DNA of 64,000 nt from Odontesthes bonariensis (GCF_027942865.1 NC_134527.1:1810748-1874747), one strand, 5' to 3'. Numbered from the stretch's first letter, positions 48,001-61,680 are shown. The notes: a model not told the origin generated them from the letters alone. Numbers and translations: made by a program.

Positions 48001-51000
48001 ATCTGGATGTTAACAGAGGAAAACATCTGGATGATAACAGATCTGGATGATAACAGAGGAAAACATCTGGATGATAACAGATCTGGATGATAACAGAGGA
48101 AAACATCTGGATGATAACAGATCTGGATGTTAACAGAGGAAAACATCTGGATGATAACAGATCTGGATGTTAACAGAGGAAAACATCTGGATGATAACAG
48201 ATCTGGATGATAACAGAGGAAAACATCTGGATGATAACAGATCTGGATGTTAACAGAGGAAAACATCTGGATGATAACAGATCTGGATGTTAACAGAGGA
48301 AAACATCTGGATGATAACAGATCTGGATGTTAACAGAGGAAAACATCTGGATGATAACAGATCTGGATGATAACAGATCTGGATGATAACAGAGGAAAAC
48401 ATCTGGATGATAACAGATCTGGATGTTAACAGAGGAAAACATCTGGATGATAACAGATCTGGATGATAACAGAGGAAAACATCTGGATGATAACAGATCT
48501 GGATGATAACAGAGGAAAACATCTGGATGATAACAGATCTGGATGTTAACAGAGGAAAACATCTGGATGATAAAAGATCTGGATGATAACAGAGGAAAAC
48601 ATCTGGATGATAACAGATCTGGATGTTAACAGAGGAAAACATCTGGATGATAACAGAGGAAAACATCTGGATGATAACAGATCTGGATGATAACAGAGGA
48701 AAACATCTGGATGATAACAGATCTGGATGATAACAGAGGAAAACATCTGGATGATAACAGATCTGGATGATAACAGAGGAAAACATCTGGATGATAACAG
48801 ATCTGGATGATAACAGAGGAAAACATCTGGATGATAACAGATCTGGATGTTAACAGAGGAAAACATCTGGATGATAACAGATCTGGATGATAACAGAGGA
48901 AAACATCTGGATTATAACAGATCTGGATGATAACAGATCTGGATGTTAACAGAGGAAAACATCTGGATGATAACAGATCTGGATGTTAACAGAGGAAAAC
49001 ATCTGGATGATAACAGATCTGGATGTTAACAGAGGAAAACATCTGGATGATAACAGATCTGGATGATAACAGAGGAAAACATCTGGATGATAACAGATCT
49101 GGATGATAACAGAGGAAAACATCTGGATGATAACAGATCTGGATGTTAACAGAGGAAAACATCTGGATGATAACAGATCTGGATGATAACAGAGGAAAAC
49201 ATCTGGATGATAACAGATCTGGATGATAACAGAGGAAAACATCTGGATGATAACAGATCTGGATGATAACAGATCTGGATGATAACAGAGGAAAACATCT
49301 GGATGATAACAGATCTGGATGATAACAGAGGAAAACATCTGGATGATAACAGATCTGGATGATAACAGAGGAAAACATCTGGATGATAACAGATCTGGAT
49401 GATAACAGATCTGGATGTTAACAGAGGAAAACATCTGGATGATAACAGATCTGGATGTTAACAGAGGAAAACATCTGGATGATAACAGATCTGGATGATA
49501 ACAGAGGAAAACATCTGGATGATAACAGAGGAAAACATCTGGATGATAACAGATCTGGATGATAACAGAGGAAAACATCTGGATGATAACAGATCTGGAT
49601 GATAACAGATCTGGATGATAACAGAGGAAAACATCTGGATGATAACAGATCTGGATGATAACAGAGGAAAACATCTGGATGATAACAGAGGAAAACATCT
49701 GGATGATAACAGATCTGGATGATAACAGAGGAAAACATCTGGATGATAACAGATCTGGATGTTAACAGAGGAAAACATCTGGATGATAACAGATCTGGAT
49801 GATAACAGATCTGGATGATAACAGAGGAAAACATCTGGATGATAACAGATCTGGATGTTAACAGAGGAAAACATCTGGATGTTAACAGAGGAAAACATCT
49901 GGATGATAACAGATCTGGATGTTAACAGAGGAAAACATCTGGATGATAACAGATCTGGATGTTAACAGAGGAAAACATCTGGATGATAACAGAGGAAAAC
50001 ATCTGGATGATAACAGATCTGGATGATAACAGATCTGGATGATAACAGAGGAAAACATCTGGATGATAACAGATCTGGATGATAACAGAGGAAAACATCT
50101 GGATGATAACAGAGGAAAACATCTGGATGATAACAGATCTGGACGATAACAGAGGAAAACATCTGGATGATAACAGAGGTTTGCAGACCTTGTATGAAGG
50201 CAGAGGTGTGGGTGACGGGCATTGAGCCATCATTAGGGATGGTCAACAGTTCGTCCGTCGTCATGGAGAGCCTGTCACGGTTGCCATGGTGATGGAGGGA
50301 GCTCACAGGGAGATGCAGGAAGTCCAGCTCCCTGTCCGTCAAACGTTCCCTGAGAACTACAGACGGAAACAAACATCAGCTGAAAAACTCAGGACATCGT
50401 ACGGCTGGATTTCTATCCCAGGCAGAAAATATGGAAATAACCACTCTGCGAAAAATAAAACAAACTGTTCACTGACCATGTGACTGAGTTTCCGCCCCCC
50501 CCCATGACCATAAGTTAGGTTAAGTGGGTATAGAAAATGGATGGATAATCTAAAGGTTGAACTGAATTCTTCATATCTGGCAGCTTGACAAACTGAAAGC
50601 AGAATTTTGCATTTAAATGCTTCAGAAAATAAATAACTATGACAGTAACAGCACTACTGCTGTTTTTTTTAAAACTTTTTTTTTATTACTTTACCTGATT
50701 TCAGCAGATCAAAGCAGATGTTCTAACACTGAGTCATGTGCACAGCAGGTCACTAACATGGCCTAAATCATCCTTTTTATACATATTCTCCAACTCCAGC
50801 CATATTAAAGGTGTGACCTAAAGTCTTGAACAGCTTTTATCACAGAGTGTGTCGTGTTTAATTACTAAACAGCATAATCAACTTTGGTAAAATCAAAAAA
50901 ATTCACTTTTTTAGTTTTTTAACCAAAAGGTTTTTCACTTTGTCTTTAAATGAGCGACAAAGGAAATGATTTTCAGTGGCCAACTTCACTGTACTTCAAA

Positions 51001-52155
51001 TCCAAAGCAGAGATTACAGTGATGGTGATGATCACTTTAGCTGTATGCTGCACAAAGTGTGGTTTTATGAAGACATAGAGCAGTCATGTAGGGACTAACT
51101 GAGGGTGGTACGGGCAGAAACAGCATTACTGTGATTAATTTACCACCCGATCTAAGTGACGTCTCACCATCCTTGTTCCGTGGCGTCGCTAATCTGGGCC
51201 TGCTGGGTGTGCAGGGCTGGATATGAGGCAGGACCAGTGTTCCTGTCAACTTTCTGCTGTTCTGACAACTCCGCTCAAAGTCAGCGATGTAGGCGTCAAG
51301 CGCCGCCGAGGCCGAATCGTAGTCCTGCAGTTAACACAGAAACAAAAGTTTGTTTGAGTATTTCACATCACTAAAAGGAACAGGATGAGATGTGTGCCAT
51401 ATGATGAGAAGGAAGCATAAAGGAAGCACGACAAGCAGGGGTGGGTGAAAAAAATCGATTCATGGACATATCGCGATTTTTTTATGGGATGATTTTAAAA
51501 ATCGATTTTTCTCCCCGGAATCGATTATATTACGTCATATCCGTGTCCAGATAAACTTCATCAATTCATCACATTAAGTTATGTTAAAACTAATAATAAT
51601 ATATTTTATTTACAAAGCACTTTACATCAATTTAATGACCTCAGAGTGCTACATTTTAAAACTAGCATTTAAAAAAAACTACCCCACATTTGTGCTGTGT
51701 GGACATTTCAATTCATTTTGTAACTGTAAACTTTAAAAAATGCCTCTTTTTGTCTCAGTTGAAATAAATGTCGGCTGCTGGACTGACTGACACAGACTGA
51801 TGTGCATCGTTTATGGGAACGACATTCATTCTAGAAGTCTATGATTCAACTTGTTTGTTTTTTTAAGGAGGAAGAAAATTGCAATTACTGATTATATCGA
51901 ATCGCAATTATCAAGAATCGTGATACAAATCGAATCGTGACCAAAGCATATCGTCCCTCCCTAACGACAAGAAGCAAAGAGGCAGGTGTACGGCTGACTT
52001 TAAAACAGGAGGAAAAAAAGACTGAAACACTGAATTAAGTAGGAGAATTATAATTTATAATTATATAATAATTATAATAATATTTATTGTTATAATAATA
52101 TAATATAAAATAATAATAATATATTTATAATTATATAATAATTACAATAATATTA

Positions 52156-52211
<56 letters not shown>

Positions 52212-52525
52212 TATGAAATAATATTATAATTTTTTTTATGAAAAACCACATGCAGAATCTGATCTGTCAACTTTGAGGGATTTTAACTCCCACAGTGGCT
52301 TTCAGAATAAAAAAATAAAAAAATAAATCACTATTTAGGTGTTTAGGTGGGAAGAACTTCGTCAACAGAGGCACCAGGAGCACTGTGAACCTTGTCTCTG
52401 AATCTGAAGCTGGTGTCGTGTTCAGGGGGCCGCAGGCTGCTCCTCAGATGGCCCGAGCTCGACATCAGGGAGGTAACGGTTGACTCCGGAGACAGAGAAT
52501 CACCAACCGTGCTGCTGGACTCCAT
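33490..52525 (-). CDS. las2: las2 (C18orf54 homologue, lung adenoma susceptibility 2), 12 coding exons
   Basis: The family is poorly characterised: it was named from a mouse lung-tumour susceptibility locus and has no known enzyme activity. Exons in transcript order: 52525-52391, 51324-51168, 50356-50189, 46686-46536, 45624-45440, 44458-44382, 44117-44015, 43932-43846, 41421-41372, 37832-37668, 35015-34969, 33643-33490. They join in phase throughout and total 1479 nt, 492 residues. Recognised blocks are [52 protein letters not shown] and [16 protein letters not shown]. The C-terminal half is helical and likely coiled coil. The name rests on remembered family motifs and on the neighbouring mbd2, also adjacent in human. 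The gene lies between two alpha-tubulin copies, and its introns are largely satellite DNA. Confidence 0.78.
33907..34033 (+). mobile_element. Retroposon 3' end with (ATGG)n
   Basis: GGCCTGTCCAGGGTGTACCC to GATAATGGATGGATGG is a very common fish LINE/SINE 3' end (GGATAGGCTCCAGCCC core), ending in a short ATGG microsatellite. Confidence 0.65.
34097..34903. mobile_element. 807-bp MITE, second copy, TGCCTTGA duplication
   Basis: Same family as 29263-30121. TGCCTTGA stands on both sides (34089-34096, 34904-34911), and the element splits an L2-like tail (GAAATGCCTTGA then GATGACATTTGTTG). The right end matches the other copy over 28 bases; the left end is more decayed. Confidence 0.9.
34969..35015 (-). 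CDS. las2: las2 coding exon 11
   Basis: A 47 nt exon encoding [16 protein letters not shown]. The Arg codon is split with the next exon. Confidence 0.75.
35016..35831. other. las2 intron, no gene seen
   Basis: AT-rich intronic sequence without recognisable coding or transposon ends. Confidence 0.5.
35832..37277 (+). mobile_element. GTGTTCGAAACC-family element, copy D, with an insertion
   Basis: The ends CTGTGTTCGAAACCGC and GCGGTTTCGAACACAGC are flanked by CTCTGTGA (35824-35831) and CTTTGTGA (37278-37285), an 8-bp duplication with one change. Near the right end there are only about five TATGYAG-like units. An 820-base block at 36016-36835 interrupts it. Confidence 0.82.
36013..36461. mobile_element. 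MITE with 18-bp perfect ends in copy D
   Basis: CAGCACAGCCCTTTTACA (36013-36030) and its exact complement (36444-36461) bound 449 bases. The larger inserted block (36016-36835) is flanked by ACGGCAG on both sides, so this MITE may be part of a compound insertion. Confidence 0.65.
37668..37832 (-). CDS. las2: las2 coding exon 10
   Basis: The exon is 165 nt, 55 residues: [20 protein letters not shown] then [19 protein letters not shown], a likely coiled coil. Confidence 0.82.
38122..41337 (+). mobile_element. GTGTTCGAAACC-family element, copy E, with 2.6 kb array
   Basis: Left end AGTGTTCGAAACCGCCC, body like copies A-D to GTATGAG at about 38690, right end GCGGTTTGAAACACAGC. The subterminal repeat has expanded about tenfold in mass compared with an intact copy. 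It fills most of the las2 intron between exons 9 and 10. Confidence 0.85.
38688..41318. repeat. Heptamer array (TATGYAG, with TATGGTAG), 2.6 kb
   Basis: Tandem TATGCAG and TATGTAG units, interspersed with an 8-base variant TATGGTAG that breaks the phase. The octamer is absent from the 1.2 kb array at 13838. Apparent frames of over 900 codons on the minus strand are artefacts of stop-free units. Confidence 0.95.
41372..41421 (-). CDS. las2: las2 coding exon 9
   Basis: A 50 nt exon encoding [17 protein letters not shown]. The acceptor CAGAG is chosen over CAG two bases earlier because only it keeps the frame. Confidence 0.65.
42213..43822. repeat. 15-bp satellite (TTAAATATTTTCCAG), 1.6 kb
   Basis: About 107 units with two main variable sites: AAATATT or AAATGTT, and CAGTTAAA or CAATTAAA. 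Three 14-base units shift the phase (about 42625, 43014, 43703). Unit length is a multiple of three, hence long repetitive frames reading KYFPV. It lies in las2 between exons 8 and 9. Confidence 0.95.
43846..43932 (-). CDS. las2: las2 coding exon 8
   Basis: The exon is 87 nt encoding [20 protein letters not shown] through TLPGP. The donor GTGAGT lies about 24 bases from the end of the 15-bp satellite. Confidence 0.8.
44015..44117 (-). CDS. las2: las2 coding exon 7
   Basis: The exon is 103 nt encoding [20 protein letters not shown] through VLTTLFR, helical with heptad spacing. Confidence 0.8.
44382..44458 (-). CDS. las2: las2 coding exon 6
   Basis: The exon is 77 nt encoding [20 protein letters not shown] through TPAQ. 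Confidence 0.8.
44728..45117. repeat. ATCT/ATCC tetranucleotide microsatellite, 390 bp
   Basis: Blocks of (TATC)n alternate with (CATC)n and interspersed CATCCTTCAATC. It lies in the las2 intron between exons 5 and 6. Confidence 0.95.
45440..45624 (-). CDS. las2: las2 coding exon 5
   Basis: The exon is 185 nt encoding [20 protein letters not shown] through SELWDDH. Two alternative acceptors a few codons apart are possible; the chosen one keeps phase. The frame continues open into the intron, so the GTATGA donor is inferred from the join to [10 protein letters not shown]. Confidence 0.75.
46536..46686 (-). CDS. las2: las2 coding exon 4
   Basis: The exon is 151 nt encoding [20 protein letters not shown] and a His/Pro-rich run ending PARTPRSHR. 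The phase joins exactly with the previous and next exons. Confidence 0.78.
46797..50178. repeat. Composite 16+8 bp satellite, 3.4 kb, in las2
   Basis: Two modules build the array: a 16-mer ATCTGGATGATAACAG (or with GATGTTAACAG) and an 8-mer AGGAAAAC. They combine as 16+16+8 (40 bp, the commonest), 16+8 (24 bp) and 16+16+16+8. The first ~500 bases (46797-47290) are more diverse, with AGGTAAAC and AGTTAAACACCTGG. GATGTTAACAG appears almost only in the last 16-mer before an 8-mer. The array fills about 97% of the intron between exons 3 and 4. Confidence 0.96.
50189..50356 (-). CDS. las2: las2 coding exon 3
   Basis: The exon is 168 nt encoding [20 protein letters not shown] through HTSAFIQ. The donor GTCTGC is weak, and the satellite array begins within about 10 bases of it. 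Confidence 0.82.
51168..51324 (-). CDS. las2: las2 coding exon 2
   Basis: The exon is 157 nt encoding [20 protein letters not shown] through [11 protein letters not shown]. The [10 protein letters not shown] block is the most recognisable family motif. Acceptor CTGCAG, donor GTGAGA. Confidence 0.85.
51436..51963. mobile_element. Non-autonomous hAT element, 528 bp, ACGACAAG duplication
   Basis: The ends are CAGGGGTGGGTGA and TCCCTCCCTA, with ATCGATT-rich subterminal sequence at both ends. ACGACAAG flanks it exactly (51428-51435 and 51964-51971). No coding capacity. It lies in las2 between its first two coding exons. Confidence 0.9.
52158..52212. repeat. (AAT)n microsatellite
   Basis: About 18 perfect AAT units in a wider AT-rich stretch (52035-52240). 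Confidence 0.95.
52391..52525 (-). CDS. las2: las2 first coding exon
   Basis: The exon is 135 nt starting [20 protein letters not shown], Ser-rich, ending FRFRDK at a weak AAG|GTTCAC donor. An untranslated exon is expected upstream because a CAG acceptor directly precedes the ATG. Confidence 0.7.
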
Positions 52526-52589
52526 GCTGCTTACAGGACAAGAATAACACGTCAATATCAGTCCAGAAGATGTGAGACAGGCCTCAGCT

Positions 52590-53112
52590 CTGACCATGTT
52601 TAAATCCAGGCTGAAAACAGTTCTGTTTAGCCGTGCATATGACACCTGAAATGTGTTACATCTGCACTCTTTGCTTTTAAATTAATTAATTAATTAATTT
52701 TTTATGTTTTGGGGTTTTTTTTGGGATTATTTTATTGCCTTCTTGTGATTTTATGTAGCTGTAAAGCACTTTGAATTGCCTTGTGTCAAGTGGAACAAAC
52801 TGCCAGTGGAGATTAAACTTTCACCAAATGGAGACATTTTTAAATCCAGGTTAGAGACATTCCTGTTCTCATGTGTCTATGCATGAAATATCTTTTGACT
52901 TATCTAGACTGTTGCTTGTTTTTAAATTCATTTAAAATATTTTATTTGTTTCTCTTTATATTCTTTTATGTATTTTTAATGCTTCTTCCACTCCCTGCTG
53001 CAATGCTTTTATTTTATGTAAAGCACTTTGAATTGTTCTGTACACGAAATGTGCTATATAAATAAATTTGATTTGATTTGTGTACGAATTGTGCTCTACA
53101 AATAAAATTGCC
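52590..53112 (+). mobile_element. Two L2-like LINE 3' ends in tandem
   Basis: The first reads [10 protein letters not shown]-like (TTTAAATCCAGGCTGAAAAC) and ends GCACTTTGAATTGCC. The second gives KWNKLPVEIKLSPNGD and FKSRLETFLFS then ends AATAAAATTGCC. Both are truncated reverse-transcriptase C-termini plus tails. Confidence 0.7.
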
Positions 53113-53530
53113 TTGCCTACTACTAATTCTAATAAAAACAACAGTAATAATAGTACATTTAGAAGCTTGTATTCTTATGGAGAAAGTATAAATCCATCAA
53201 ATAAGGCGTTTCAACAACTGACCTCCCCTAAATGAGGTCCTTCTGTCATCATATGCACATCCCAAAGTATACATGAAGTATACATGGTTTAATAGCTAAC
53301 TAAGAAGTTACAGCCTCTATGAATACGTGCCAAATATTTTCTACTTTGTTAATATCTCCGTTTGAGACAAAGCTGTTTAAATTTCAGAATAGTTAGTTTA
53401 AGAAATAAACTATCGCATAGCCATAACAACCAGGTAGCTTAGAAACTGGCTAAAGCAAACAATACAGTTTCTAATAATGATCTTCTTCAGAAGTGAGCTG
53501 ACTAAATAAAATCTCAAAAAGTTCACTCAC

Positions 53531-54000
53531 CACTGCCGTTAACCTAGCTGGGTTAAAAGTGTTCGGACGCAGCAGTTACAACAAGTGAATAACTATCTAA
53601 CGAAAATAAGATGCCAACGTCTTGTAGTTCAAAATGTCTTACATCCGTTTCCAGTCCTCTGCAACAAGGGTTGCTGAAAAAGCGGTGAATTTAAGGCTCC
53701 CGGGGGAAGTTAGACATTTAGCTGGTCTGAAATCAGTTGGAACAAGTAAAACATGCCTGCAGACAAGATGGTGGAGGAAAAAGGGGAAAAAAACAGACGC
53801 AGTCTCCACTCAGTGTTTTTTTTTTTCAAGTATTCTTTTAACTCCTGGTTAAGTTTTCTTTCTGTCTTTTTTAATTAAATTCGAACATCTTTTGAAGGCT
53901 TCTAAACTGAAATGCTCCGTCTCCGTTGAAACTGACGTCACCTATAGAGCGGAAGTTTATATTTCTATTTTCACACTACGCATGCGTATAACATCCCTCC
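53531..54000 (-). promoter_or_regulatory. las2 untranslated exon and promoter, divergent to tubulin copy 2
   Basis: On the minus strand CGGCAGTG followed by GTGAGTGAAC is a strong donor, so an untranslated exon probably ends at 53531. Upstream (higher coordinates) are a perfect CRE TGACGTCA (53933-53940), an ETS-like GCGGAAGT at about 53949 and an NRF1-like CTACGCATGCGTA at about 53976. The tubulin exon 1 lies about 700 bases further on the other strand. Confidence 0.5.
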
Positions 54001-54169
54001 TTTTTTCCCTTTAAAAAAAAATCAAAATAAACGTTATTGCCAAACATTAGCCTGGCTTGATTTAGTTTATTTTTTATTTAGTGAATTGTTTATTTATTTG
54101 TCTATTTATTTTTTTATTTGATTTTGTCACTCTTTCGTCGACGCTGCACACCCGCAGTTACATAATTGT

Positions 54170-54235
54170 ACCGTTGGTGGCGGTAATGCAACATTACGGA
54201 TGCTAACCGCCAATAAATTACAAGAAGAAGAAGAA
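54170..54235 (+). mobile_element. Retroposon 3' end with (GAA)n
   Basis: GTTGGTGGCGGTAATGC through CCGCCAATAAATTAC and AAGAAGAAGAAG is a recurrent fish retroposon tail. Confidence 0.5.
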
Positions 54236-54664
54236 TTAGCCTAGCTTCATGGCTTCATGTACTTGTCTGTCAGTTGTTGATTTTTTTGTTGATATTTATT
54301 TTTGATATTTTAAAACTGCCAGACAAACCGGAAGTTCACGGGAACTGAAAACACATTTTCAAACATAAAATTTCTCCCCACACAGTCCCATTCAGAAATA
54401 GCAAACGGATATTGACAAGAGAATTATTTCACTTTTGATCAGGTATTTAACATGTATTTCTAGCTAACTTTGTTCCCCTGTATTGTCCGTAGTGGTTTAG
54501 GCCAACTCCCCCGCCAGCGTAGTGGTATCTTCTGCCTACAAAAAAGCGCGAACGCGCTGCGATTTGGCCATTTTTCTTACATCGACATCATAAACGTCGC
54601 TCTGTAAGACATCACATCAAAGCTTTTTCTGTTGCTATTTAATACGACTACAATTAAACAAAAA

Positions 54665-57765
<3,101 letters not shown>

Positions 57766-57855
57766 GACGCTTTCCACATGTTCTGAAACGTGTTCTGGAC
57801 TCAGATGTTTGCCGCTTCGGTTCCAGATGTCGGCTCAGTCTTCTGTAGAGTTGGT

Positions 57856-57861
57856 AATAAA
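57856..57861 (+). terminator. Polyadenylation signal of alpha-tubulin copy 2
   Basis: AATAAA about 90 bases past the stop, in the same context as in copy 1. Confidence 0.7.
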
Positions 57862-58070
57862 TGTTATTTAAAGCATGTTCATTCTGTCTCAGTTTGATCT
57901 CATTTATTCAAACGATGAAACATCTCTGCTCAGTAAGGTCTAAAACCTGCTCTGCTGCATTCTCTGCAGAACACCTCAGGTAAAGACTTTCAGTTTATAT
58001 TTAAAAGCCAACATCTGGGGTTACATGAACCCCCTGAAGATGGATGGAAGTCTCTGCAGATGGACCCAGA

Positions 58071-61000
58071 ACTGAGTCTCGGTAAGTGGACAAAAAGACT
58101 TTTAACGGCCAACAGGCTGATTTCAAACTAACTTTATAAAACCTCTCCTCATCTATCGGTTCACTCTGAAACAGAACATTTTACTCCACAGTTAAAGGTT
58201 CCAGCGTTGCTGTAATCTCTGATAAAACTAGAAATAACAAAGTTGGTCTGACCCGTCGGTCTCTGGTTAAACTCTGGAGTTCAGTGCCAGGCAGCACGAA
58301 GCACATGACCTCATCCGGGTGCTTAATGAGGGGAACCACAAAGTTCTGCTGAAGACTTTCTGTCCCTCATCCATCTCACTGAGCTCTGAAATCCTTCACA
58401 GCTGATTCCTCCAAACTGGTTGTCATGGTTCCCAGAACTCTCTGGAGAGAAGCTCAGTCATGTGACTGTTTTTAATATGAAATAATGTGTTTCTGATCAT
58501 CCGTTCTGCCTTCTCCGACCGGACGTTTATCTGAGCCGCGACTTCAGAATGAGTCACTGAAGGCAGAAAGTTATTAGCTTCCCCTTTACGCATTCATTCC
58601 AGACTTTAATCAGTGATTTCACCCACAGAACCAGCCTCAGGGAGGCCCGCTGGGAGCCTCAGACCAGTAAAAGAAGTGAGCAACAACAAGCATTTACAGC
58701 TTTCTAATTTTCCTTCACATATCCACCATCAGTGGTTTCTTCTGCCTCCTCCTGTGAGCTCCTTCCTGCAGCCCCACTGGGACCTGAATGTGGACTCATC
58801 TGCACCCCACCTCCTGGTTTATTGGGTCCTTTAACTCTTCCAGGAACCAGTACACAGCATATAAAACTGCTTTTGTTTTAATGCAATTCAGACCATCTTT
58901 ATTTAGTGGGATTATTCTGATTTTATTATTTATTTATTATTGTATTATTCTGATTTACAGCACAGAACCCTGCTGCAGTAATCTGAGTTAGGAGTCCGTC
59001 TGTGTGGAAAGGTTCCAGTTTTTAAAGTGTTGATGCAGCCTGCTGAACCTCAGGAAGGCCTGAGCCAGTTCCTCACCATCAGCCCTGTTCCTTCTGTTTT
59101 TAAGGACATGGATCGGGTTCTGCTTGTGTTTCAGAGATCATCTGAAGGGCTGGAGGATCACCACTCCTGAGCTTTTATCAGAAAAAGAGACGCGGTATCT
59201 CTGCAAAACGAAGGTGAGAGTTTGGATCGGGCCCATAAGAGTTACCAGGTTCAGGAGTGACTGATCACCTCGGATAAGCACACATCTCAGCACCGAGACA
59301 CGGAGGTGTACACAATCTCATTTCATGCAAAACAGTCACACACAGAACTGGTTGTGTCGGCCATTTTGGCTCCGACGCCGAGTGAGCCCCACCCGGCTGG
59401 TGCCTCCACACGGCGTCCGTCTGACCTCGTCCTCCAGAGGCTGATGGAGGCGCTGCAGGTTCAGAGCAGAGGCCCTGATAAGCAGCATAAAACACACCCA
59501 ATGGACGTGTTATCAAGGTGAAAAGGGTTGTTTTCAGCTGAGGGGGACCTCCACACCACGGACATTATTACTATATATAGAGTTTTTCTTCGTGTTTCCT
59601 GATGAGCTTTAATAATCAGGTAGATGCTGCTGAAAGAGGAGAAATCTGGGTTCAGTTTATATTTTTCTTTTTCCCTCTTCTTTGATTGCTTTTAACTGTT
59701 TTAATTTTTATTCTATTTTTTTAAATTTTATTTTAAATTTTTTTTTTAATTTAATTTAAATGTTTTAAAATTATCTTTAAGTTGCTTGTTTTTATGCTGT
59801 TCTTTTAAATGCCTTGTCTTTATGTAAAGCACACTGAGTTGCCTGTGGTATGAAATGCCCTTTATAAATAAAGATGCCTTGTTTAAAATACTGAACATTT
59901 ATTCGTTCAGTTGTTCATTCGACTCTTTAAAACTGAAGCGGTTCTCCATGACAGATTGCTTCCTGTGGTGTGCACAGAGCAGGCAGGCGACCAGGAGAAA
60001 GAGTTCCACTGACAGCGTTCCCATGAAGCCATGTGAAAACTTCAGATTAAGCTTCCTGGCTGCAGAAGGCCCCTTTAAAACGGAGCAGGTGACGTCAGTG
60101 CAGGGTGAGGGGGTGGAGGGGGTAGGGAGTAGGGAGGGATCACTCTGCCTCCAAGTCCAGACACCAGAAACGCGCCCAGAGGCAGCTGGTGTTTAAACCC
60201 TTTTACACCTAAATCCAACCTGACTTGTGTTTTCCTTTTGGACACCTTCACATTCTGCAGGACACGGATGCAGGAAATGATGGGAAAATGGGGCAAGATA
60301 ACTGGAAATGTGGTATATAAGGACTACAAATGGAGCTTGGACGTCTGTTTTGTGTAATTTCTTTCAGGAATAGTTGTCCAGGCTTCCTGAAGGACATCCC
60401 AAAGCTCTTCTTTGGATGTCGGCTGGTGTCCACCATGCTGAGATGGGCCAGGATTTCAGCTAAAAGCTCTTTAATGTGGGTCAAACTGTGTTTGCTTTGG
60501 CTTTTTCTCAGAGCTACAACTGATGAAAAGGGGAAACATCTGTGTAGATGCAGCACTGGTTCATCCTCTGCGGTTAGCGCCTAATAATGCTTTAATAACT
60601 GATAGGTCAGCAATAAGTGGCTAAACAATGGAAATAAAAGCTGAAAATAGTCCGGTACAAGGACCCTAACCCTCTAAAGCAGAACAGAAAGAAATTACAT
60701 TTGCAGTGTCAAACGTTTCACTAAAGCAGCCAAAGCTATAAAAGTGTCAGCTGCAACATTCAACAGCTCAGCTGCACATGTGTGGAAGATATCTGTCATT
60801 AGAAAAGTGAACTTTTCTGTCTTCGATGCTCTTTTTGTCCCAGGACACACCACAGTCAGGCTCATTTATATCTGGAATAAGCAACATGGGCATCTGAAAC
60901 AGATTTTAAAGATATAGATTTATGATTTTAGATATGTAGAATCCCGTTGTAGGTCATCATTTTCATTTCAGATGTTTTCCAACACCTGAAACACAGATGT
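58071..61000. other. Intergenic stretch between tubulin copy 2 and mbd2
   Basis: No gene is recognisable. A retroposon tail lies at about 59815-59890 (TGTAAAGCACACTGAG then TTTATAAATAAAGATGCC) after a T-rich run. A probable dispersed repeat lies at 60330-60540 (GTTGTCCAGGCTTCCTGAAG). Short open frames here lack any family signature. Confidence 0.5.
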
Positions 61001-61009
61001 GTAATTATA

Positions 61010-61501
61010 TCTTTACATATATATATATTATATATATATATAAAGATATATGTAAAGGTATGTATATATATATATATATGTATTTTATTTTGTACTTTAT
61101 TTATACAGCCCTTTACAAACAATCATTACGATGTACTAAAGTGTTTTACAGCAGGTAATAAATAAAGAGAAGAATAAGTAAGAACAAATAAAAACAATAA
61201 AAGAATAGCGAATGCAATAAAATACAACAAAATTGAACAAGATAAAATAAGATAAGTGTCATCATACACTGGGTATTAAAAGCAATCCTAAAAAAAGTAG
61301 GTTTTTAGCCTAGATTATATATATATATTTTGTATATTATATATAATATACAAAATCCGGGCCATATATACATAAAAAAAATAAATATATATATATATAT
61401 AAATATCTTTATATCTTTTTATATGTATATATATATATATATGTTTTTATATTTATATTTATGTTTTTATTTGTATATGTATATAATATATATATATCTT
61501 T

Positions 61502-61535
<34 letters not shown>

Positions 61536-61680
61536 TTCTATCTTTACATTTATATAAATATATGTTATATATGTAAATATATATCAAAGTGTCAGATATA
61601 TATCTCTACACACCTATATATGTATGTATGTATGTATCTATGTATATATATATAATTACATTATATTATTTTATATTATA
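61010..61680. repeat. TA-rich microsatellite tract with a LINE tail
   Basis: (TA)n and (CA)n blocks surround a LINE 3' tail at 61080-61320 that matches 15543 and 30349 (CAGCCCTTTACAAACAATC). Confidence 0.85.

Noticed and set aside
47136-50372. Minus-strand frames repeating YHPDVFLC, up to 376 codons
   Set aside because: Module lengths 16, 24 and 40 without stops produce these. Only the part at 50189-50356 is a real exon (las2).
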